This document shows positions 33,356 through 38,704 of a stretch of 38,704 nt of DNA, piece by piece. The stretch covers positions 1-38,704 of the forward strand of contig JAJDBE010000037.1 of assembly GCA_029261515.1 (NCBI GenBank), in the 5' to 3' direction. Made by a program: the position numbers and the translations under genes. The notes beneath the pieces were generated by a model that searched no databases, was not told where the DNA came from, and worked only from the letters and a program-made list of their open reading frames with translations. Each line of letters begins with the position of its first letter. Position 1 is the first letter of the stretch. The stretch is from Nitrospinaceae bacterium. Lineage in GTDB: Bacteria; Nitrospinota; Nitrospinia; Nitrospinales; VA-1.

Positions 33356-33820
33356 TCAGTTGGCAGACGGCTTTGGGGCGGGGGTGATGAATTCAAAACT
33401 CCTGGAATTCCGCTTGTTGAGGTGGTAACGTTCTCCATTACGGTTTCCCCCAAAAGTTTTTCCGGACTTGATTTGAGAGCGGGTGCGGTCGCTGTTTTGA
33501 CTAATTCGAGAGGACCGGCTGGAATAATCGTTGATCCGGTTGTCGCGCCGGTTAAGGGTTTTCCTCGTATTTCCAGTGGTTCTGCCGGATCGTTTAGAAT
33601 CATTGCGCAGGCTGGAAGAGCGGCGGCTGGCCAGGAGCGAGTCGGGCGCGCTCTCTTTGGCGATGGTTTGGGAGAGGTTTGCGGTTTCTTCCAATTTGCC
33701 TTCAGTTTGAGCAGACAATTCTTTACCGGGTCCGAAGGGTGGAATAGATCCGGCAGCTTCTTCTGCCGCCAGGGTCAACCCAAACAAGACCAAAGCGAAC
33801 GTGATATTTTTTAATGCCAT
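33356..33820 (-). CDS. Exported basic Ser/Arg/Asn-rich protein
   Basis: 154 residues from the ATG at 33820, with GGAG upstream. A signal peptide (about 1-20; ALKNITFALVLFGLTLAAEEAAG) is followed by a Gln/Thr-containing stretch. Beyond residue ~68 the sequence is very Arg/Ser/Asn/Gly-rich and strongly basic (RSGRTTGNTRKTLNRRDNRIN...). Likely disordered and able to bind nucleic acid, polyphosphate or anionic polymer outside the cytoplasm. Other-frame and plus-strand readings also stay open, a known side effect of this composition. No family recognised. Confidence 0.6.
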   Translation of the reverse strand: MALKNITFALVLFGLTLAAEEAAGSIPPFGPGKELSAQTEGKLEETANLSQTIAKESAPDSLLASRRSSSLRNDSKRSGRTTGNTRKTLNRRDNRINDYSSRSSRISQNSDRTRSQIKSGKTFGGNRNGERYHLNKRNSRSFEFITPAPKPSAN

Positions 33821-34004
33821 TCTCAATCTCCATAGTGAGAAAAACCAAAATCGATCTACTTGTCACTATAGAGATGGCGTCTTACAGGCAGGTTGCGGCT
33901 CGGTTACGATTCTGCAATAAAGGGCAGAGTGATAGGTGGGAAAAGCAGAACCTTTTTTTAACTCTTTCTAGCGCAGTCTTTTTTGAGTGTGAATGGATTA
34001 TTGT

Positions 34005-34499
34005 TTATTTTACGGGTCCTTCCTCCGACCACCATGCTCCCCATTTGATGGATGAGATGTTTTGTTGAAAAATAGGAGTTGGGTGATAGTAGGCCTCAAA
34101 AGCTCCCGATTGCCTCTCGCCTTCAATGGTGACCCATTGTTCATGGGGAAAATCTTCCAGGTCCAATATCCAAACCTGCCGGGCGTCTTTTTTCTTAATG
34201 ATGAGATAGCCTCTTTCTTTTGTGTAGGCGACGTTTCCAAAAAGAGTCACTGTAGTGCCGGAAGGTCCGGTTAAGGCGGCGGTGTATTTTCCGCTGCGGT
34301 GGTAACAGGGAAAATCACGCATGTTGGGGATGTCTTTTCCGGAGTCGACGTACATCAGTTCATCGCAGGCGCTGTCGCCAAGAGAGATGTTAAAATCCAA
34401 TCTTAATTTGTCCAGCATCAATTGGCCTTCGTTCGCCCAGGCAAAGCCTGAATACTGGATAAGGGCGATTAGGGATGCGAGAAGTATTTTGGTTTTCAT
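34005..34499 (-). CDS. Exported protein of unknown function
   Basis: 164 residues. ATG at 34499 with GAGAGG upstream. Signal peptide (about 1-22, cleaved after AWA). The mature part holds two Cys (CDELMYVDSGKD..., FPCYHRSGKYTAAL) that may form a disulfide. It continues with beta-rich segments (GTTVTLFGNVAYTKERGYLIIKKKD, WILDLEDFPHEQWVTIEGERQSGAFEAYY) and ends WGAWWSEEGPVK. Probably a small periplasmic beta-sandwich. No named family recognised. Confidence 0.75.
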   Translation of the reverse strand: MKTKILLASLIALIQYSGFAWANEGQLMLDKLRLDFNISLGDSACDELMYVDSGKDIPNMRDFPCYHRSGKYTAALTGPSGTTVTLFGNVAYTKERGYLIIKKKDARQVWILDLEDFPHEQWVTIEGERQSGAFEAYYHPTPIFQQNISSIKWGAWWSEEGPVK

Positions 34500-34663
34500 G
34501 ATAGCCTCTCAGTTAAACATTGAGTAAAGTTATTCGCGCTTTGAGTAGCTCAGGAAAAATAAGTAATAAAATAATTGTCATCGACCTTTTTTTGATTCAG
34601 GTTTGAGTTCATTGCCCTTACAGTTGTAACACTTTTCATCCATTATTTATTAACGAGGAATGC

Positions 34664-35317
34664 ATGAATCGATACGTTCGCTATATCAAATTGGTCCTGA
34701 TTCTGATTTTAGTCAATGGTTGCCAGACGGTTTATTACAACACAATGGAAAAATTCGGGACCCATAAACGAGACATTCTGGCCAGCCGTATAGAAAATGC
34801 GCGAGATTCTCAAAAAGAAGCCAAAGAACAGTTCAATTCCGCGTTGGAGCAGTTTATCTCGGTGTTGAACGTTAAAGGTGGCGAGTTGGAGGAGAAGTAC
34901 AAAAAAATCAATGCGGTTTACGAAAAAAGTGAGTCCAAGGCTAAGGACGTCAAAGACAGGATCGCAAAGGTGGAGGATGTTGCAGGCGCTTTGTTTGACG
35001 AATGGGAGGCGGAATTGGACGAGTACACCAATACCCAGTTACGGCGCAACAGCGAGAAAAAACTAAACGCCACTAAAAAGAAATACTCGAAGCTAATCAA
35101 CGCCATGAAACGGGCGGAGAAAAAAATCCATCCGGTTTTGTCGGCGTTTAAAAATCAAGTGCTCACCCTCAAGCATAATTTGAATGCCGCGGCCATTGCC
35201 TCTTTGCGGAATGAATTGGTGACTGTCGAGACCGATGTGAAAGACCTGGTCAAGGAGATGGAAGGGGCCATTGCGGAAGCCAATGCATTTTTGACTTCAA
35301 TCGCCAATGAGGCCTGA
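34664..35317 (+). CDS. DUF2959-family lipoprotein
   Basis: 217 residues. The lipobox LVNGC at residues 16-20 follows a hydrophobic signal (LVLILILVNGC). The mature part matches DUF2959: YYNTMEKFGTHKRDILASRIENARDSQKEAKEQFNSALEQF, then a long helical coiled-coil region and a C-terminal helix with EMEGAIAEANAFL. DUF2959 proteins are outer-membrane lipoproteins of unknown role in many Gram-negatives. GAGG lies a few bases before the ATG. Standard size, no defects. Confidence 0.88.
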   Translation: MNRYVRYIKLVLILILVNGCQTVYYNTMEKFGTHKRDILASRIENARDSQKEAKEQFNSALEQFISVLNVKGGELEEKYKKINAVYEKSESKAKDVKDRIAKVEDVAGALFDEWEAELDEYTNTQLRRNSEKKLNATKKKYSKLINAMKRAEKKIHPVLSAFKNQVLTLKHNLNAAAIASLRNELVTVETDVKDLVKEMEGAIAEANAFLTSIANEA

Positions 35318-35374
35318 CGATAGCCAGCAAAAAACTCAGCAGGCAGGTAAGGGGATGAATATGCCGGGATTTTG

Positions 35375-36064
35375 TTAAAAAGTTTTCGGAATAACTTTTG
35401 CTAATGGATTGCCATTGGCAGGCTCAGTTAAAAAAGGCCGATGCGGAGGGTCGTTTAAAAATTCTTCATCCGAGTGCAGAGTGGAGCTGATTGAAGCAGG
35501 GCAGTCAGGGTGGGATTCTTTAATTTTTAAAACCGTGTAAATGGTCCGCTCCTTTTTATCTGCGGATAACCGGATGGCTTGACAGTATTCCGCTTTAATC
35601 TCGCCTTTTCGTATCAACCACGTTGCCTGGTCGGACCCGTTCAACCGGGTAGGCTGTCTGACCGAGTCATCGTGAATCCATTTAGCGATGGGAAGTTCAG
35701 GTTTTTTGGACTTGAAGCGTTGTAGGGCCCTCGAACTTTCATTTGGAGATGAATCCGAGTCTCTGAATTTGAACAGAAACTTAACGCCTATTTTGAATTT
35801 CCTGTTGGGAAATCCTGCCAGAGTTTCACACCGCACCACCTCTGCTTGAATTCTTTTCTTGTCAAATAGCTTCCCCTGATCGGGAAACAAGATTTGAAAT
35901 TGTGTGCCCCGAGTCAGGGTGCGGCTCGATCCCAGGGACAGGCCATGGATGCTGAGATCCAGAACGCTGGCTTCAGATTGTCTATCGGGTTTTTCTAGAA
36001 AAATGGAGACCGGTATATCCACCTGCATGCGGGCCATTTTTCTCTTTTCGGCTGAAGGATTCAT
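35375..36064 (-). CDS. PilZ-domain protein
   Basis: 229 residues, cytoplasmic. The N-terminal half is a PilZ domain with the c-di-GMP-binding motifs RxxxR (Arg8/Arg12 in KRKMAR) and (D/N)xSxxG (DLSIHG, residues 36-41). The beta-barrel pattern continues through FQILFPDQGK, RIQAEVVRCE and KIGVKFLFKF. The remaining ~110 residues resemble no family I know and may be disordered or an effector part. It should respond to cyclic di-GMP. It stands alone with an AT-rich ~400-base gap upstream. Confidence 0.85.
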   Translation of the reverse strand: MNPSAEKRKMARMQVDIPVSIFLEKPDRQSEASVLDLSIHGLSLGSSRTLTRGTQFQILFPDQGKLFDKKRIQAEVVRCETLAGFPNRKFKIGVKFLFKFRDSDSSPNESSRALQRFKSKKPELPIAKWIHDDSVRQPTRLNGSDQATWLIRKGEIKAEYCQAIRLSADKKERTIYTVLKIKESHPDCPASISSTLHSDEEFLNDPPHRPFLTEPANGNPLAKVIPKTF

Positions 36065-36462
36065 TCCTATGTGTGTCTCCGCGATTTTTTATATGGACCT
36101 GTTCTTCCATGAAAATAATATCATTAAAAACAAATATTTACAATGGTTCTGTCCGTAGTGCAGTGCGGTTGACACGGGATGAAGCCCAGTTTTTGGTGCC
36201 GCTTTGAAGTGATGGCGTGAAGATTGTTTGTGCCTGGCTCTCACTGCAATTTTGAGGTGGGTCTCGAAATCGCCGGATGATTTTGATTTAGAGATGCCGC
36301 TCACGAAAAGTGCCAGGTTTTCAAAGCTTTTCCCCTCCCTAAAATGTGAAGAAATTGTGACCAAGGCGCCATGTAATCTCAATACAACCATGCGACCCTG
36401 AGTGAATCGGCAAAGCAAAAACACGGGATCAAAACATCCAATCACTTTAAAGGAGGGTCGAT
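36065..36462. other. Intergenic stretch upstream of PilZ and a small frame
   Basis: About 400 bases between the PilZ gene (minus) and the small plus-strand frame at 36463. Presumably holds promoters in both directions. A 177-codon minus-strand frame covers it (36089-36622) but has poor amino-acid composition and no recognisable domain. Confidence 0.4.
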
Positions 36463-36639
36463 ATGCGTTCAGCGAATTTACCCAGAGAGGTTGCCAGAAT
36501 AAAATTCCGGGTGCGGTGGATCGAGATGTTGCACTGGAGAAAATTAGGTTTGCGGCTGCTGTGGCGGTCGGTCCTGATGAATGCACGAATTGGAAACCGC
36601 AAATTGAAGTTGATGTTAGCAAAAAAGCCCGGCGGGTAA
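36463..36639 (+). CDS. Small basic protein with consensus ribosome site
   Basis: 58 codons from an ATG that is preceded, 5 bases away, by AAAGGAGGG, about the best ribosome-binding match in the window. The product is very basic (more than a dozen Arg/Lys against two Glu), with amphipathic aromatic stretches such as RIKFRVRWIEMLHWRKL and LRLLWRSVLM. This looks like a single membrane-binding or nucleic-acid-binding helix. No family recognised. A longer other-frame reading (36402-36713) exists but lacks this ribosome site. Possibly real small protein; also possibly an accident. Confidence 0.45.
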   Translation: MRSANLPREVARIKFRVRWIEMLHWRKLGLRLLWRSVLMNARIGNRKLKLMLAKKPGG

Positions 36640-36697
36640 TTCGTTGCGCGATAATTGCCCAGGCGATTACCGCTGGAAGTGATTCAAACTTCTGCTG

Positions 36698-36910
36698 CTA
36701 TTTTTTCAAATAACCGCGATTTTCCATGCAAGGGCAAAAATCCTTACTAAGATGCCAAAATGGGCCAAGAAGAGGGTCTCGTTCCAGCATTTCTCTTTTG
36801 CAGTATTCTACAGCCACATTCAACCCTTCATTTTCGGGTTCCCAGTCCGCCGCGTTAAAAGCGCAGCCAGCCATTGCAAATAGTAGGAAGAAACTCCCCC
36901 ATAGTTTCAT
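36698..36910 (-). CDS. Small lipoprotein
   Basis: 70 residues. The lipobox FAMAGC follows a short signal with the Cys at 16. The mature part is short and acidic at first (AADWEPENEGLNVAVEYCKREML), then has a CPC pair and ends in YLKK. The Cys residues beyond the lipid anchor could form a disulfide. An AT-rich leader with a weak AGG precedes the ATG at 36910. No family recognised. Expected in the outer or inner membrane. Confidence 0.65.
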   Translation of the reverse strand: MKLWGSFFLLFAMAGCAFNAADWEPENEGLNVAVEYCKREMLERDPLLGPFWHLSKDFCPCMENRGYLKK

Positions 36911-37077
36911 TTTTTCTTTACCTTTTATTAATCCGGAATAAATTAGATTGCAAATTAGGGTGCGACAGGTTTTCTATAATTATAACCTACAAAGGAAGGA
37001 AGCTACGTAAAAACGATACCTCATCCCGAAGGACCTGTGATCTGAAGAGGATAATGGAACTAATATTTAGTGTGAAA

Positions 37078-37335
37078 TTAGTCCATTGCGGTGAAGAACA
37101 GCGCTACCCCCATGAGCGTCAGCACCAATCCCAAAATACTGTATAGGAGAGACTTTCGAATCATGTCTCTGGAATCCTGTAAATCTTCCCAACGCGGCTT
37201 CGAAATGAGATTTGCTTCTAAGGATTTTTTTTTCATATGTTCCCCATCTTCTATTTCCCGGCGCCAGTTGATAAGGCTTATCCCGGAAAAAAAGAGCAAT
37301 AGACCTGAAATCTGATTGAGATCAAATAAATTCAT
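37078..37335 (-). CDS. Small two-span membrane protein
   Basis: 85 residues, ATG at 37335 with GGGGGA immediately before. Two hydrophobic segments (about 8-22: ISGLLLFFSGISLI; and 64-82: LLYSILGLVLTLMGVALFF) are separated by a charged linker (REIEDGEHMKKKSLEANLI...). A plus-strand frame overlaps it but lacks such structure. No family recognised; plausible inner-membrane protein. Confidence 0.55.
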   Translation of the reverse strand: MNLFDLNQISGLLLFFSGISLINWRREIEDGEHMKKKSLEANLISKPRWEDLQDSRDMIRKSLLYSILGLVLTLMGVALFFTAMD

Positions 37336-37638
37336 TCCCCCATTCTTAGGAATAATTGTTGCGGCTGTATTAATGAGATGTCACAACTTTGTAAAATTTA
37401 AAGGTGGGAGAACGCCATTTTAGGGAATAAGAAAACCACCATTTATCTCTTTTGCTAAAAGTGTCTGAAAAAGCATTAATAGACGAAGGGTTTTATGTTT
37501 TGCCCAGTTCATAACAAACCGTTTTTCAATGGTTATTTCGCAAGGCACCTATTTTGCTTGTGAAATGGGGAGAGGGCTTTAATCGCCGGGAGATAAATCC
37601 AGATGTCTTAAGGAGTTAGCAATCATTGAGGAGAAAAT
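37336..37638. other. Intergenic stretch, nothing recognised
   Basis: About 300 bases between divergent genes; AT-rich. No frame, hairpin or promoter stands out apart from the leader (ending in TGAGGAGAAAAT) of the lipoprotein gene. Confidence 0.4.
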
Positions 37639-38052
37639 ATGCAAAAAATCAATAATTTTGGACTCAAGTACGGTTTGATGATTCTTTTAGCCTTTTTCCT
37701 GGCTTCCTGCAGTACCACACTGGTTCAGGATAAAGTCGCCAGAACCGACGCCCCGGTAAGCCATTGTTCGGGAAGCGAGAGTGTGGATGATTCTTCAGTG
37801 GCGGTTCTTCCGGTTCCGCTTGTTGCGTTTTTTGTCCCTCATGCGGATCTTAATGACATCCAGGCCGATGCGTATTTGAACAAATGCGGCGATTCGAATA
37901 AGCTGGTGAACCGTGAAGTTAAGGTGAATCGTACCGGATGCATTCCCGCGGGGTTGACACGGATTGTGACGCTGGGGATCTGGCAGTGGTGTCCGGCAAG
38001 TGTTTCCTGGCAGGCGGATGTACGGGAAGCGAATGCCCAGACCGACAAGTGA
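37639..38052 (+). CDS. Lipoprotein of unknown function
   Basis: 137 residues. GAGGAGA lies 5-8 bases before the ATG. A lipobox (FFLASC, Cys24) follows a basic-hydrophobic signal. The mature part contains four further Cys (CSGS; NKCGD; TGCIPAG; WCPAS), enough for two disulfides, and a short hydrophobic patch (VAVLPVPLVAFFVPHADLND). No family recognised. Tandem intrinsic terminators follow. Confidence 0.7.
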   Translation: MQKINNFGLKYGLMILLAFFLASCSTTLVQDKVARTDAPVSHCSGSESVDDSSVAVLPVPLVAFFVPHADLNDIQADAYLNKCGDSNKLVNREVKVNRTGCIPAGLTRIVTLGIWQWCPASVSWQADVREANAQTDK

Positions 38053-38075
38053 AAAAGATAAGTTTCTTTTAGGCT

Positions 38076-38112
38076 CGCATTAAAGACCTAAATCGGTTAA
38101 TGCGGGGTTTTT
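38076..38112 (+). terminator. Terminator-like hairpin after lipoprotein gene
   Basis: Eight-base arms (CGCATTAA / TTAATGCG), 13-base loop, then GGGTTTTT. Located 24 bases after the lipoprotein stop. Confidence 0.65.
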
Positions 38113-38135
38113 AAAAAAATGTGGATTTAAGAATG

Positions 38136-38168
38136 ACCGGAATACGTTCTGTATTCCGGTTTTTTTTT
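38136..38168 (+). terminator. Strong intrinsic terminator
   Basis: Perfect 10-bp stem (ACCGGAATAC / GTATTCCGGT), 5-base loop GTTCT and a nine-T run. Second terminator after the lipoprotein gene, giving a tandem stop. Confidence 0.9.
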
Positions 38169-38263
38169 GCCTTTAAAATGTTAAAGACGGTTGCATAAAT
38201 AGGTTTGCCGAATCTCCTTTTAACCAGTTGAATTATTGTCGCCCCGAAGAAGTTAGGCGGTTT

Positions 38264-38278
38264 TCGGCATCATGCCGA
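38264..38278. promoter_or_regulatory. 15-base palindrome, possible operator or hairpin
   Basis: TCGGCAT-C-ATGCCGA, perfect 7-bp arms around a single base, within a longer GC-richer patch (GGCGG... / ...AAAGCC) that could extend the stem. Upstream of the truncated exported-protein gene. It could be a dimeric regulator's operator or an RNA leader hairpin. Confidence 0.4.
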
Positions 38279-38439
38279 TAAAGCCACAATTAATCTTGCC
38301 TCGGTGACTGCAAACCTTCTAAGATAGTGGGGATTAAAGGATTGGGCTTGAAAATCTTTATAAGAAACCCTAAATTTATTTAGAGAGATATAATTTCTGT
38401 TTGCCTATTCGGATCGTCAAAAAAGGCAATGAGATTTTT

Positions 38440-38445
38440 TATAAT
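38440..38445 (+). promoter_or_regulatory. Candidate -10 box for the final gene
   Basis: A perfect TATAAT 65 bases before the ATG at 38511. The 17-base-upstream position reads TCAAAA, a poor -35, so an activator may be needed. Confidence 0.35.
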
Positions 38446-38510
38446 ACAGTTAAATTGGATCATTTAAGGTTACGGGGGCGTACCTTGGAGCAATAGCAAA
38501 CGAGGCGAAT

Positions 38511-38704
38511 ATGAAAAATCTAGTTTTTGTTTTAATTATTTTGATCAGCATGCCTGCATTGGCCATGGCGGATGGAATGTATCCTGAAGACGATGCTTTC
38601 AGCGGGGCGAGTGGAATAACTGTTGATCCCAAACCGGTTGATGAAGGCGCCGCCGTTTCTGAGCCCGAATCGGAATTTAAAATCGACGAGAAATTGTACG
38701 CGGA
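38511..38704 (+). CDS. Exported protein, 3' partial
   Basis: At least 64 codons, cut by the window end. ATG at 38511 with GAGG upstream. A signal peptide (KNLVFVLIILISMPALAMA) is followed by an acidic stretch rich in Asp, Glu, Pro and Val (YPEDDAFSGASGITVDPKPVDEG...). No domain is recognisable in this part. Confidence 0.7.
   Translation, partial: MKNLVFVLIILISMPALAMADGMYPEDDAFSGASGITVDPKPVDEGAAVSEPESEFKIDEKLYA

Larger units (their letters stand above)
38053..38510. other. Intergenic stretch with terminators and a structured leader
   Basis: About 460 bases between the lipoprotein gene and the truncated exported-protein gene. Holds two terminators (38076 and 38136), a 15-base palindrome at 38264 and a TATAAT at 38440 as the possible promoter for the downstream gene. 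The rest is unassigned. Confidence 0.6.

Noticed and set aside
33422-33814. 130-codon plus-strand frame opposite the basic exported protein
   Set aside because: The minus strand has a signal peptide and a ribosome site; the plus-strand product has neither.
36089-36622. 177-codon minus-strand frame
   Set aside because: Amino-acid composition is not protein-like (Ser/His/Phe-rich patches), no domain, and no usable ribosome site; it also overlaps the better-supported 36463 frame.
38240-38330. Possible riboswitch (c-di-GMP or cobalamin type) in the last leader
   Set aside because: I compared it with remembered consensus elements and found no matching core sequence; kept only as an unassigned structured region.
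1-38704. CRISPR array, integrase, transposase or tRNA genes
   Set aside because: No regularly spaced repeats, no recombinase-like protein and no tRNA cloverleaf were found on reading both strands.

Overview
The window looks like chromosome of a Gram-negative bacterium. It has an ADP-heptose/LPS heptosyltransferase, several lipobox lipoproteins and signal-peptide proteins, a c-type cytochrome, haem synthesis genes and a DUF2959 lipoprotein. The gene mix, the roughly balanced base composition and many small secreted proteins of unknown function fit a marine Nitrospinota-like or deep-branching proteobacterial lineage. That placement is inference; there is no rRNA in the window to settle it. I see no CRISPR array, prophage, insertion sequence or tRNA.

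Layout. 1-3252: prmC (5' partial) and murA overlap by 8 bases and are followed by a heptosyltransferase gene, so release-factor methylation sits beside cell-envelope synthesis. 3253-6931: a gap with two repeat-like elements, a PRC-barrel-like protein, a secreted DUF4124 protein, a sodium:alanine-type symporter and a DUF2007 zinc-ribbon protein. 6956-11919 (minus strand): a probable transcription unit of a histone-deacetylase-family amidohydrolase, a ClpC-type AAA+ unfoldase, a Gx-type membrane transporter, a 58-residue DUF5989 membrane protein and a DPM1-like glycosyltransferase. 12044-17933 (plus): queG, then hemE-hemH (8-base overlap, with a good sigma70-type promoter), a PcrA/UvrD helicase and a small exported protein. 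hflX is convergent with that last gene.

19317-24499 is a mosaic of small units: a MORN-repeat protein, a coiled-coil/TPR protein, a cytochrome c, a minus-strand trio (small membrane protein, SGNH hydrolase, ICMT-like methyltransferase), a STAS-like plus TPR pair, and trmL. 24726-25704 holds two adjacent paralogous CBS-domain proteins, closed by a strong terminator. 25803-28302 encodes an alpha-oxoamine synthase most like serine palmitoyltransferase, with an NAD-dependent epimerase/reductase downstream. That pair could make the first two steps of a bacterial sphingolipid pathway.

28303-38704 appears more AT-rich and is accessory in character. It holds short TPR, ankyrin and Sel1 proteins, small coiled-coil proteins, a six-TM protein with a 61-residue partner, a PilZ protein, several secreted or lipidated unknowns, and long gaps. 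The ankyrin gene is split by one in-frame TGA. A 58-codon basic open frame with a near-perfect ribosome site lies at 36463-36639. Tandem terminators and a structured leader precede a secreted protein cut by the window end. No clearly new multi-gene system can be proven from sequence alone. The best leads are the sphingolipid-like pair, the HDAC-ClpC-Gx-DUF5989 unit and the small-protein clusters.
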